A DNA stretch of 64,000 bases from Pogonophryne albipinna (taxonomy: Eukaryota > Chordata > Actinopteri > Perciformes > Artedidraconidae). A model generated the notes under the pieces. The model saw only the letters and a program-made list of their open reading frames with translations. It was not told the DNA's origin and did no database searches. Position 1 is the stretch's first letter. Every line of letters begins with the position of its first letter. The stretch is from NCBI GenBank assembly GCA_028583405.1, contig CM053251.1, positions 14,581,495-14,645,494 of the forward strand. The letters are read 5' to 3'. Both the position numbers and the translations under genes were made by a program. Shown piece after piece: positions 10,868 through 22,850 of this stretch.

Positions 10868-10950
<83 letters not shown>
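10787..10950. repeat. TA microsatellite inside a perfect hairpin
   Basis: CTTTGCAACAT-A(10)-(TA)n-T(10)-ATGTTGCAAAG at about 10788-10857 is an inverted repeat with 20-base unique-plus-homopolymer arms and an alternating TA core. A second and third (TA)n run follow up to 10950. Confidence 0.9.
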
Positions 10951-10951
<1 letters not shown>

Positions 10952-11871
10952 GGTGGTTGAAATTATGCATTTTTGGATGTAATAGACAAGGGAATTGTTT
11001 TATGTTGGCGGGGTGGTGTTTAAGATAAGAACAAATGACTGTTTATGGCACAGCTGAAGTCCATCAAACTTAATTGAGTCCAAGACCAAGTCCATGGAAA
11101 ATCGAGTCCCGATGAAGACCACAAAAGGCAAGAGTGTCTTTCCAATGCTTATCCATTGCTGAAACTGAATTGCAAATACAGCAAGTTAACTCATTGGGTT
11201 AACGACACAACCAAGACCAAAACAATTCCCAACCCCAGCACAAGTTGTGTTTATTCCTCAGTTGGAGAGCGCAAACACAGCGAGGTGCAGCCCGGCGTTA
11301 GCTTCAAGTGCGTAAACTAAACGTTTGCACCTATCTTGTTTTCATAAGAGTTTCTTCGTCTTGCCAGCTGGCCAAACAAGGGTGTGTAAAATTCACCTTA
11401 ATAGCAAGTGACAGTATGACACACACAGCAGAGACAACCATGGTGAGTTTGGGTGTTGGCACATCAAACTCACCAGGGTTTTTGGCATAGTGTAGGTGAA
11501 GAACAGCACTGAGAGAACAGTTTGTCACACTTTGCATGTTTTGTAATTAATGGGCTGATTATGTTTAGAAAATGTAGGTTAAATGTGGTTAACACAAACA
11601 CCTGCAACTCTAGTGCTTAAAACGATGTCGTAGTAGTAAACGATGTCCTGTGTTCCACAATTTGAAATCTCGAGAGTCCAAACCAGTGAAACCAGTGTGG
11701 ACGCTGAAGCTAGGGATTGCCCTCCAGTGGCCAGATGAGTGGGGATTTTGCAAAAATATTTAATGTCTCTGAACATTGCTCCAGTATAACATACCCAACA
11801 GTATCTCCTACAACAACAGAGCATAACAATCACATGATTGTTTCCATAATTTCTTAAGCAAGAACAATTGT
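10951..11871. other. Unique non-coding DNA
   Basis: There are only chance ORFs of 60-111 codons with no domain. I saw no repeat family here. Confidence 0.4.
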
Positions 11872-12090
11872 TTAACCCTCCTGTTATCCTTGGGGTCAAT
11901 TTGACCCCATTCAATGTTTAACGTATCTAAACAAATGGTTCACATTATTTTTTTTGCTTAGTATTTCATGACTTTTCCTAATTTAGTGAGGACTAATGGG
12001 TAAACATAAAATGAACATGAAGATCTTTTTTAAATGTCCTGTACGCACTTTGTATGCATCGGTGTTCCTTGGGGTCAATTTGACCCCAGG
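11872..12090. repeat. Possible piggyBac-like fragment with GGGGTCAATTTGACCCC units
   Basis: TTAACCCTCCTGTTATCC at 11872 resembles a piggyBac terminus at a TTAA site. CCTTGGGGTCAATTTGACCC occurs at 11889 and again at 12068, about 180 bp apart. No matching right terminus was found, so the class is tentative. Confidence 0.35.
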
Positions 12091-12978
12091 CTGTTTTAGT
12101 AGTGTAAAACATGTCAATGTCAACATTTTACACATATTGGTGTTGATTGTGTAGGATGATATTGAGGTGACTATTACATGCAAATGTATCATTGTAAAAC
12201 CAAACTTTTTTTTTGAAGGGTTTTCAAATATTCTCAAAGTAAAGCTGCCTTAAGGGAAATACTTTAGCTTAAAACACAAACAGCCTTGAAGCAAATGTCT
12301 AGAAAAACATACACCCTGACCTAAATGCACATTTTCCTCTCTCCTTGCATCTCTGGAGAAACTTCCTCTGCAGCATTTTCACATCTTTTTCCCAATAGCA
12401 TGAGAAAGAAGGTATTTTATTTCTACCTATAAAAGCCTCCTCAGACTATTGAACTCTCAGAATGGGTATTTTTAAAATGGTGTTATTGTCTGCTTTTTTT
12501 CTTTGTATCTCAAAGTTTCTTCATCCCTGTTCTTTGGATGTCATTTAATCAGTTCCCTTTCATGCTGGGCTACTAAACAGACACTCAGACACAGGTAAGC
12601 CCACACTGGTGCTTTCTTAGAGCACGAACCACACAGTGTGTCCCAGGTTCCCCAACGTACCGTGGGAACTGCATCTGCGAGAGCAAGGCATTGTGGCATA
12701 GGAGCTGTCAAGAGGGACAGCGGGATAAAACAGGAATTGTCCCTCAGCATGGACCCAATTCATTTAGCTGGCACACAGCAGCCTGTTCGTGTAACATCAC
12801 CCGGCCCGGCCCGAACCAAGTCAGGCTGGAAGCATCTGATTGTTCGTCTCTGGGGTGCAAAACTGAGCACAGACTGAAGGAACTATTATCCAACCTTCCC
12901 TGATACAGTGCAGCACATGCACACACTGACAGAGACATTTAGCTGAGCCATCTTAATTAAAACTCCAACACAAAGACA

Positions 12979-15213
12979 ACAAATGGCCTCTTTATGTTTC
13001 CAGAGCGGTGAGAGAAAATCTCTTGAATAGGAGCCATGATCAGGTTAAAGTTTACAATGACTCTCTGACACCTTGTTCTCTGTGGCAGGAGTTCAACCCT
13101 TTGTCAGCGTTTTCAGAAATTCAATATGTCTGCTGTTTCCACATAATAAAGAATGTTGTCACGGAACAAGGTTTTATTTATGTGTATAAAACTAGCCTTG
13201 TTTTCACTTTCCTTCTTATTGTCACATTGTGAGGCAAATTAACCTGAACCTTTCAACCCTGTGCTCAGTTAGAGTTGAAGATTCATAGGAGAGAGATATA
13301 TGTTATGGTCATACATATCATTTGTAATAGTTTATAACAACAGAAATAACCAAAACACACAAATGTTTTTGTTAAGTTAAGAAAACAACTACACTTGAAT
13401 AAAGCTAAAGCAAAATATGACAAAATATACGTACAAATACAATTGGTCTGATTTGTATGTGTTTTTTTTATACACAAACTAGATTAAACAAAGCATTTTT
13501 TCAAACTGTGATAATACTATCACACTTTGATTTTTAAATGCAATACATCTAGTTCTTTGGTCTATAAAATCCAGTAAAAAAACGATTATAATTCATTTGA
13601 AAAACACCATAAGGGACATTTTTTAAAGAAACATCTTGTTCCACAATGTACTGAAAAACAGGAGATGTCTTTAAATTATATAAATATTTCATTTTTTAAA
13701 TATTGCGACGATAATTAGTATTTTGCAACAACCCTAGCTAGAGTGATGCAAAGAATAAAAGCATATCCACACATTGAAGAAGATAATTGTTTTTCCTATA
13801 AAATGTGTTTTTATTGACAGTATATTGTATTAGCTGGAGCTGCCTTTGTCCTTAGGTTAGCTGACTGTGTGGACTGGTTATGAGTTCACTGAGAGGTCGG
13901 AGTAAACATAAATGGTTAGGAATACTAGTGTAGAGGAAACCTTATCAGTAACTTTTCTCTTGGACTATCGGACTGAGCAACACCTGCAGGAAAAAGGATG
14001 ATCAGCTTTGATTTAATGACTAAATCACGCTTCAGTAAAAGTCAGGATTATGTCACAAAATGTCCAAAGTTTCAAACCCATCATAAAACAAAGTCCAAAC
14101 CAATTCTGATAACATGAAGTTCAGCTCGGAAGCCCATTGTTTGTGGCTATATGATAATTAGAGTTGGCCCTGCTAGCTGTTTATGTAAGAGGGGCTTGTT
14201 TATTCATAGTGAGTTCAGCCCCATCGGATCTCAATGGCTCCATTATTTGGAAAGTGGTTAAAGCTTCTTTCAAACTTCAAACGTAAAAAGCCGCCCACTC
14301 ATGCAAAACTGGCCTGGTGATCGGCAAAAGCTGAGATGTAATGGCTGTGCATATGCAGCAATGTTCTGCAGAATGAGAAGAGCATTGTGCCCAAAAGAGT
14401 TATGTAAGTTCTCTATACCTTTGATGAGCCGTCTGGGAAACACCTGAGTACAGAACACGGAAATAGTCAGACAAACGGCTGAGGACGCATTATACTTCCA
14501 CTGACCTGCTAACACAGCTTTCCATATATTCTACCACACCAAAGAGAAAAGGTCCACACACACCTGGGTCATTGCTCTTGACAAGGGGGCCTGCAGTGTG
14601 CAAAGCCTCATTAAGAGCGGATGGCTATAAGCCTCTTTGACTGTACTCTTTGCACCGGCATGCACTGAACCAGGTGGATGGCGCTGCCGGTTGAACATTG
14701 CTAGTCCAAATCCTGGTTTAAGGAAGGATAATTTCTGCAAGGATATGATGGAAATTCTCATAATTCCCACCCAATATCAATATATTAGCGTTTTTGTTGG
14801 GCTTAGGATACGTCACCATTCATTTTAGCTAAAGCTGGTGGAGCATTAGCTTACTGAGGAAATTGTAAAATGACGAGTTGGATTCTAGGGAAGCATGATT
14901 GGACTTAGCGGTATTCAATATGCCAATTTCCATCTAATTTTGGCTGATTGTCGATGCCATTACGCTACTAACCACTAACAGATGCAGACATATGCAATGC
15001 TTTTCAAAATGTACAAATTCACGCAAAAAAAAAGAGAAAACGTTAGATGCAAAACATTAGTTTCCATGCCGATATATAGTTATAAAGCCTTTATCTGCCT
15101 ATACCAAGGATGAGCCAGTATCATCCCTCAAGTATTCTACTTCAACTTCCATTTGCCATTTTCATCCCATTTTCTTGTACAAATGACAATATTATTTCCC
15201 AGTAGGCCTACAG
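12979..15213 (+). repeat. Left copy of a 2.2-kb tandem duplication (unoccupied copy)
   Basis: The segment starting ACAAATGGCCTC at 12979 is repeated from 15214, and its last bases (GCCGATATATAGTTATAAAG at 15070) reappear at 29435. The left copy contains none of the insertions found in the right copy, so it acts as the pre-insertion reference. No coding sequence was recognised in it. Confidence 0.85.
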
Positions 15214-15627
15214 ACAAATGGCCTCTTTATGTTTCCAGAGCGGTGAGAGAAAATCTCTTGAATAGGAGCCATGATCAGGTTAAAGTTTACAATGACTCTC
15301 TGACACCTTGTTCTCTGTGGCAGGAGTTCAACCGTTTGTCAGTGTTTTCAGAAATTCAATATGTCTGCTGTTTCCACATAATAAAGAATGTTGTCACGGA
15401 ACAAGGTTTTATTTATGTGTATAAAACTAGCCTTGTTTTCACTTTCCTTCTTATTGTCACATTCTGAGGCAAATTAACCTGAACCTTTCAACCCTGTGCT
15501 CAGTTAGAGTTGAAGATTCATAGGAGAGAGATATATGTTATGGTCATACATATCATTTGTAATAGTTTATCAACAGCAATAACCAAAACATACAAGTGTT
15601 TTTGTTAAGTTAAGAAAACAACTACTG

Positions 15628-15944
15628 TAGGAGCCAATTAACTGTGAGTATAAAGGTAGGAACATATGTGTGTTGGTGAGAGGTTCCGCCGGAAGGCCCA
15701 TACAGTTTTTGACCACACACAAACACGGGATTACAAGCAAAGCAAAGGTATTGTGTAAACGGTAATATCGTGTGGTGAATATGGAAAGAAGCAAGTAAAA
15801 TGGAAACCAGCAAAATGGAAATAAATGGACTGTTTCAAACTGGAAACTTTGTTTCTGACCTTTATTCGGCAGCAAACTTGTGTGCGTCAATTACACCCAC
15901 CAAGCGGATACTCAGAGGCTTAAAGCGTTGGCTTAGCCTCTACA
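15628..15944 (+). repeat. BEL/Pao 5' LTR (317 bp)
   Basis: It runs TGTAGG...TCTACA, with a TATAAAGG box at about 15650 and AATAAA at about 15820. A TGG-type primer-binding site is not obvious directly after it. Confidence 0.9.
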
Positions 15945-16352
15945 AATAGTAAAAAACTAGCCTTTTTTGGAGTTACACAAGAGGACATTTTTTGGTTGCG
16001 TTTATCGAACGCTGAGAGCGGCTGCTCACCTTCTACCAGACGCCGAGAGGAGGACAACAACACGCCGGCTGCTCAGCTGTTATCAGCCACCTGACGCCGA
16101 GAGGAGGACGGCTACTGGTTTGCTCATCTGCTGCACAGGAAGGCGACAGGAGCAATGCGGTGAATGGTGCCGAGAAGCTTTTCGCCGCTTGTCACGGAAC
16201 TACGTTAATCTAAGAAGGTATGTGTAGCGCGCTACAACCGGTTTAAATGGCCATAAGAATTAAGTTGTGTGCACACATAAGGGCGTAATTCTAATGCATT
16301 GGTTGTGAAAGGGATGAACAATAAGCGCTTGCATTGTACTGATTGATTTGTG

Positions 16353-17553
16353 ACAATCCGTTTGACTTTAAGACATTCAAATATGGAGGAGCGCGCTGCG
16401 GACGTACCAGCAGCGGACAGCGCGTCAACTTCTGGCAAGCTGGATAGCGTGGCCAGCTGTAGTGATGCGCAAAGCACTAAGCGGGTAGTTAAACTCTCTG
16501 CCAAAGCAATTGCGGAAAAACTTGAGAGGTTGCAAAATGGCAGAAAGGCTATGCTAAATAAAGCTAGCAAATTAAGAACAAATATAAAAGATTTGATGTT
16601 AAATGGTGAACATGCTAAGGTTCAAAATGCTCTTGATGGTTATATTGAATTGTGTGTTGAAGCCAGGTCTATGCATGACACTTTAATGGGTTTATTGCCA
16701 CATGATGGAAGGGAAAGACATGAAACATGGTTTAAAGCCAAAATGATGTTCAATGATGAATTTATTGTCAAAATCAAGGTGTGGGTTGGTCAAACTGAAG
16801 GTACTGGTGATAATAATGATATCATGTTTCTAATGTTGGTAAATGTTCAAACAAAAGTGACAGCAGTACAACTTCATCTGCACAAATTATAGCAGCAGCA
16901 GAAAGGGCTGCAATTGTTGCTCGCATGGCAGGTTTAACTGAGAGGCATGCACTGGAGGAACAGGAGCTACAATTAAAGCGGAGAAAGGAACAGCTTGATT
17001 TGGAAACTGAGCTAGCTGTATCTACTGCTAGGCTAGCAGTTTTACAGGGTTCACATTCACGACGTTCCTCTCTTGCATCAACAAATTGAACAAACTCATA
17101 CCTGGAAAAGGAAAAAAGGAAACTGGCATCGTTAAACATACTTAACCCCCTGGCAAAGGAGTATGATTCCACATCATGGAAAATATCCTCCAGCAAACCA
17201 ACAAAGATGGACATGGAACCAAAGCAAGCTGAAAGGCAGTTTGCATTTAAGGAAGATGCTTATGTACAAAATCAACATTATCTGGGAACATCACATGGGT
17301 TAACTGGTGAATCAACTGCATGGGAAAGTCAACAGGAAAATCACCATCAGCAAATCAATCGAATTCCACCTGAAGGTTTATTCACGATAATGCAAAATGA
17401 AATAACAGCTGCACTGGTTCACCAGCAACGTTTACTGTCTCTACCAGCAAGAGACATTCCTATATTTGATGAAGACCTGTTTCAGTACAAGGCTTTCATT
17501 AAAGCATTTGAACAAGGAGTGGAAAACAAAGCCAGCAAAGCTGACTGCTTGTA
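16353..17553 (+). pseudogene. BEL/Pao gag, N-terminal part (broken)
   Basis: Gag would form the capsid of the retrotransposon particle. The frame starting at 16353 holds an Ala/Ser-rich leader and a helical segment (KLSAKAIAEKLERLQNGRKA) followed by a Leu/Lys-rich region, as in Pao-family Gag. A frameshift at about 16825 moves coding to another frame. That frame continues with a coiled-coil-like Glu/Arg/Leu stretch (EEQELQLKRRKEQLDLE), meets a TGA at 17087, and carries on to LPARDIPIFDEDLFQYKAF, the start of the conserved Gag core (DUF1759-like). There the pogo insertion at 17554 cuts the codon after the Leu. Non-functional. Confidence 0.85.
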
Positions 17554-18862
17554 GGGGAGACCAGGGACAGTTGCAACACTTTTTGGGCTTTTCCCCAATA
17601 AGTAAAAAAACATTTACAATAGGATAGCCATTTTGCTATATTATACATTATCAATATGTCATGTACTGAAACAATGTATTTAAGATGTTTTTATGAAATA
17701 AGTACAGGTTGGAAAATGTATTTTTTTTTTTAAACTCAACTGTTACAACTGTCCTTGTGTACAGGGACAGTTGTAGCACATGCCAGGCACGGTTGTAACA
17801 TGTTAATAACGGTTACCTTTTTTCACACTACATGACAACAAATAGGGAAAGCTGTCAAATTCTAAGGCAACAATATTTGAATGGGGTTTCACACATCCTC
17901 CAACAAACAATGAGCAATGAACAGGATAACAGATAACACACACAGCATCATCCTCTGTGAAGGATTAAACTGTTCTCTGAGAGGTGCTTCTACCTTAATT
18001 ATGTGGACCTACCTCCTTTGAGCTGAGACCATAATATAAATCAGCTGCCTCCATCAGATAGTCTCTCAAAAGCATCTCCTGCTCTGTTGAGAACACCTTC
18101 TTTGGTGTCCAGTAGCCTACTCTTGGGGGTGTTTGTGATCCCTGACTCTCCAACCTCAGCCTCTTTGTATGGAACCGGTACAGGATGACATGGCATATAT
18201 CCAGGGACTTTGCCACTTCCCTGAATGATTTGCCCTTCTCAACTTCATTTGAGGCCCTCTGCAGCAGAGCAAGTGGCACTCCCCTGTCTGTCTTCCTCTT
18301 TCTGACATTTGGCATACTGTAAACACACACACACACTTTAGGCCTACTGTACAGTATTTGATTCTGTTTATTTTTACAGGGACAATGCACACCAATCAAC
18401 AATACAACTGTATGCTTGAATGAACAATTGATCATTCAAGCAAATGAGCCATCATTGTAAATGTGCCATGTTACAACCGTCCCGTTACAACCGTCCCAGG
18501 ACCACCAGTCTTGCTTCCACCCCCTGTGAACCTGCCTGATTGCTAGCTTGACCCATATTTAGCTAGTTATATCTGTAGCTTACAAAACAGTGATTCTAAA
18601 AATACTAGTTTGGATTCCTTGACATTTGAACTCAAGACAGTATCCAAAAAATACATCATATAATTTTAGTTAATATTTTACCTCAGAAATACACTTTTGC
18701 TGATATCTTACGCGAGAAATTCAAACGTGGCTCCTTTTTTTCTCAGCGATCTTACCATCTAACTGCGCATGTGCAGAGTGAGTTTCATCACTCTGGCTTG
18801 TTTGTGATTGGAGATATTGAAGGTGTTACAACCGACCCGTGTTGCAACTGTCCCTGGTCTCC
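17554..18862 (-). mobile_element. pogo/Tigger-type Tc1/mariner element (1.3 kb, non-autonomous)
   Basis: Inverted termini GGGGAGACCAGGGACAGTTG and its complement (ending GGTCTCC at 18862) are flanked by the dinucleotide TA on both sides (17552-17553 and 18863-18864). Removing the element and one TA rejoins the gag codons for Leu-Tyr-Tyr-Leu. Subterminal copies of TTACAACCGTCCC lie near 18473 and 18485. Only the N-terminal DNA-binding part of a pogo transposase remains inside. Confidence 0.88.
17995..18315 (-). pseudogene. pogo-like transposase N-terminus (HTH_psq), truncated
   Basis: Starting at the ATG at 18315, the protein begins MPNVRKRKTDRG and continues with a pipsqueak-type helix-turn-helix (GKSFREVAKSLDICHVILYR at about residues 28-47). 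This is followed by RVGYWTPKKVFSTEQE and LSSKEV, the standard linker of fish pogo transposases. It stops at 106 residues. The second helix-turn-helix and the DDE nuclease are absent, so it could bind ends at best. It lies inside the BEL gag gene on the opposite strand. Confidence 0.8.
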
Positions 18863-18864
18863 TA

Positions 18865-19692
18865 CTATTTAGAACAGTTCACAAAAGGACAGCCACAGGA
18901 ACTGGTTCGTAGCTGCCAGCACATGGCTACATTGTGGCAAAAGGTCTTTTGCAAGAACATTTGGGGAATGAGTACAAGATCGCTGCTGCTTACATAGGAA
19001 AGGCTCTAGCTTGGCCAACAATAACAAAGGCAGAAGACATTAAAGCACTACAAGCCTATGCTTTATTTCTGCGTGGATGTGCTAATGTGATGGAAGAACT
19101 TCTGTACATGCAGGAGTTGGATATGCCCTCCAATATGAAAATGGTTGTCTTCAAGTTGCCATACAAACTAAGGGAACAATGTAGAAACAAAGCTCATAAC
19201 ATCATGGAAGCCTCAAACAACAGAGCTCATTTCATTGACTTGGTCAAATTCATTGAGAGACATGTACGAGTCCTTTCTGATCCGATCTTTGGAGACATCG
19301 AGGATTCAGGACATAAATCAGTTGATATAAAATCTTCCAACATGTTTCAGCCACAATCAAAGAACAGAATGAAAGGAAGTAGTTTTGCCGCTCCAGTATT
19401 CCCAATGAGTGAGGTCGGAATTAAAACGACAAATAACTCAAAACCACAGGAGAGCTTGGTGTGTCATTGTTGTGATCACAACACTCACGTTTTGGACAGA
19501 TGTAAGCAGTTCAGCAAAAGGAAGCACAGACACAAAATTCAATTTCTCAAGGAGAAAGGAATTTGCTTTGGATGCTTGTGTATTGGACACATAAACCGGG
19601 ACTGTAAACAACGCTTGATCTGTGAGGTTTGTGAAAGGCAACATCCTACTGCGCTCCACATAAATACATCTGGAATTGTGACAAACCGCTAA
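18865..19692 (+). pseudogene. BEL/Pao gag, C-terminal part with zinc knuckles
   Basis: The frame resumes after the pogo element (EQFTKGQPQELVRSC), then loses a few codons and shifts frame near 18926. It continues open from 18934 through the Gag core (LLQEHLGNEYKIAAAYI). Two CX2CX4HX4C knuckles follow, CHCCDHNTHVLDRC and CFGCLCIGHINRDC, then CEVCERQHPTALH, the typical Pao nucleocapsid signature that binds RNA. The frame ends at a TAA at 19690. The downstream pol frame is offset by one, which may be a decayed joint or a recoding site. Confidence 0.88.
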
Positions 19693-19714
19693 ATCACAAA
19701 CTCCCCCTCAGACA

Positions 19715-21785
19715 TGTGGACGTACAGCGGCCGGAAATGATTGCTGCATTCTTTCAATTATTCCAGTACAAGTCAAGTCCACAAAGGGAAGTGAGATTAT
19801 ACAGACCTATGCATTTTTAGATCCTGGAAGCACAGCCACATTCTACTCAGAAGATCTCATGCACAGATTAAACATCACAGGAAAAATAACTAATTTTCTT
19901 TTGAAGACTATGGGACAGAAAAAGGTCATTCCAGCTTACTCCTTATTTGGGATGGAGGTATCTGGTCTTGAGGAAAATAACTTTTATCCTCTTCCAGAAG
20001 TCCTCACACAGAAGCAAATGCCAGTAACCAAAGAAAACATTGCTACAGCCGCAGATGTGAAGAGGTGGAATCATTTGTCAAAAGTTCATATCCCCAGCAT
20101 AAATGCCAATGTTGACATGTTGATTGGAACCAATGCTCCCAAGATATTGGAACCTTGGGAAATTGTCAACAGTTGTGGAAATGGCCCATACGCTATAAGA
20201 ACAGTGTTGGGATGGGTCATCAATGGTCCTTTACATGGAAGCAGCAATGTTGACATGGAGCTTTCTTCTGTTGTGGTGAATAGGATTTCTATTTCCAAAT
20301 TGGAGCTCATGCTTAGCAGTCAGTATAATCATGACTTCAATGAAAAGCCCTCAGAGGAAAAAGAGATGTCAAGGGAAGAACAAAAATGTATGGAAATCAT
20401 GAATACATCTGTAACACTACAGGACAACAGGTACAGCCTGAAGTTGCCCCTTAAGACACCTGACGTCCTTCTTCCAAGCAACTTTGCAGTGGCAAAGCAA
20501 AGGCTACTTGGATTGAGGAAAAGATTTGTGAGTAACCCAATGTTGCATAAGGAATATGCCAGCTTTCTGAATGGAGTGATTGAAAAGGGTTATGCTGAAC
20601 GGGTACCAACACAGCAGCACTGTGGCAGTGGAAAATTATGGTACATCCCACACCACAGTGTTTACCATCCACGAAAAGGTTCTCTCCGAGTGGTGTTTGA
20701 TTGTGGTGCCACATTCCAAAGGAACATCATTAAACGATGTACTTTATCAAGGTCCCAACCTCACCAGTTCACTGCTTGGAGTTCTCACTCGTTTCAGGCA
20801 GGAACCTGTGGCATTCATGGGCGACATACGGGCTATGTTTCACCAGGTCAAAGTTACAGAAGAAGACCGAGATTTCCTTCGTTTTCTCTGGTGGCCAGAG
20901 GGAGACTTCACCAGAGAGATCCAGGAATACAGAATGACGGTGCATCTGTTTGGGGCTGTCTCTTCTCCCAGTTGCGCTAGCTATGTGCGAAGGAAAACTG
21001 CTGACGACAACAAGTCTGACTTTTCTGCTGAGACTGTTGAAGCGGTTAAGCGAAATTTCTATGTGGATGACTGTTTGATGGGTTTGGGCTCAGAGAAGGC
21101 AGCAATACAAATGGTTGAAGATCTTAATGCTCTCTGTAAAAGAGGAGGTTTTGTGCTGGAAAAATGGATCAGCAATAGTCGGGCAGTTTTGCAGACAATC
21201 TCGGAAGAGCAGAAGGCTAAAGAGCTAAAGGACCTGGATCTGGATAGAGACAATCTTCCTCTTGAGAGAGCTTTGGGACTACTCTGTGTGTCGAGTCAGA
21301 TTCCTTTAAATTCAAGATTGAAGTGAAACAGCAGGCTCTAACCAGACGTGGCATGCTATCCACAACAAGCTCGGTGTATGATCCTTTGGGTATTTTGGCA
21401 CCAGTCACTTTGCCAGCCAAGATAATGCAACAAGAGCTTTGCAGGAGAAGCTGTGGATGGGATGATGCCATTCCACCAGATATCGTACACCAGTGGAGAC
21501 AGTGGTTGGAGGACATTAAGTTGTTGGCATCACTCAAAGTGGACAGGTGTATGAAGCCAACGGACTTCGGTGAACCCATACACTCTCAACTACATCACTT
21601 TGCTGATGCCAGTGAAAATGGCTACGGGACTGTAACTTACATTAGGCTAATGAACTGCAAAGGCGATGTTCATGTTGCTTTCCTATTAGGAAAGGCTAGA
21701 GTTACACTCATAAAAATGGTGACCATTCCACGACTGGAACTAACAGCTGCTGTTCTGGCTGCCAGAGTGGATATGATGTTAAAAT
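19715..21785 (+). pseudogene. BEL/Pao pol: protease, reverse transcriptase, start of RNase H (frameshifted)
   Basis: This part of pol would process the polyprotein and copy element RNA to DNA. The protease active site appears as AFLDPGSTATF (about 19820). The conserved VLGWVINGPL stretch lies near 20200. The RT fingers lead to RVVFDCGA, where an extra base at about 20718 shifts the frame. Motif A (FMGDIRAMFHQV) and the catalytic YVDD box (about 21060) lie in the new frame. A missing base at about 21281 shifts it again. The third frame carries SVYDPLGILAPVTLPAK and the RNase H opening HHFADASENGYG. Coding is cut by the hAT element at 21786. The frame is open upstream of the first ATG (19859) back to at least 19688, so the protein does not start at that Met. 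Confidence 0.92.
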
Positions 21786-22842
21786 TAGTGCTGTCAAAAT
21801 TATCGCGTTAACGGCGGTAATTAATTTTTTGAATTAATTGCGTTAAAATATTTAACGCATTTAACGCATGTGCAGAATGGCCCGTCCCATACGTGCCACC
21901 AGTGGCAGCGCCAGGGTATGGCTGGGGTAGGCTACACCCATACCAAGAAATGGCTTAGCCCCACCTTGAAAAATGATGTTAAAGTAAGCAAAATAAAGTC
22001 CGCCAACTCGCGCGGAGTAAATTGCACAGACAGCAGTTAGTAAGATTGATTTCAGAAGCCACTTGTCTGGAAATACCGAAGACCAGAAACGGTTTTGAAA
22101 ACTTTTGTCACGTAGTGATCGTCTTCTCAATAGAACATCTTTGATAATGTCGGTGTTGTTGCAGGAAGTCCCGACGGAGAATACTTTTGCTGAAGTACAG
22201 GGGTGCACATAACTGGTACGCAGGTTATGTGCGTAATCTGAAACTTGTGTCACAAAGCGCATTTGCGTACCGACGTACTTGTGAAGCTTTTCCAGAAGGC
22301 GGTTAGATCACCGGACGACAGAGTCGGTCTCCGTGTGCACAGACAGGGCTGCTGTTAACGTCGGTCTGTACAACGGAATTGTGCCAAAACTACGCCAACC
22401 GGCTGCGAAGGGAGACTTTCTCCCCCCCCCCCTTCACTGGAGAACTGCGCTAAAACAGCTGATCACAACGTTCGCACTCTGTGGTCACGAAGTACTCCAC
22501 TAGCCGCCGCCCCCCCCCCCCCTCCCCCCTCTGTCGACTTTCCTGAAGTACTCCCCCGTTGATAGAAATCAACACGTAATGAATTAAAACCCCACGGTTT
22601 GATGATTGATAGGTGTGTGGGCTGTCTTTCATTTTGACACGCAGAAAAATGTTATAATAAACATAGATACTGTATGTTAAATGGATATATCAACCTTCTT
22701 TCATTTATCTTTCCATTCCCACAACAATATACATAAATAAATGGCATATTTTGGACATAGTTCGAATGGTGATTAATCATGATTAATTAATTTTTAAGCT
22801 GTGATTAATCTGATTAAAATTTTTAATCGTTTGACAGCCCTA
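21786..22842. mobile_element. hAT non-autonomous element, copy 1 (1,057 bp)
   Basis: It starts TAGTGCTGTCAAAATTATCG and ends GTTTGACAGCCCTA, flanked by an 8-bp duplication, GTTAAAAT (21778-21785 and 22843-22850). It lies inside the RNase H region of the BEL element. It contains poly-C tracts near 22424 and 22510 and no transposase motif that I can see. A near-identical copy lies at 38788-39797. Confidence 0.9.
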
Positions 22843-22850
22843 GTTAAAAT

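Noticed and set aside
21861..22262. 133-codon minus-strand ORF inside the hAT element (also at 39043-39264)
   Set aside because: It is conserved only because the two element copies are nearly identical. The copy at 39043 is already broken and no transposase motif is visible.
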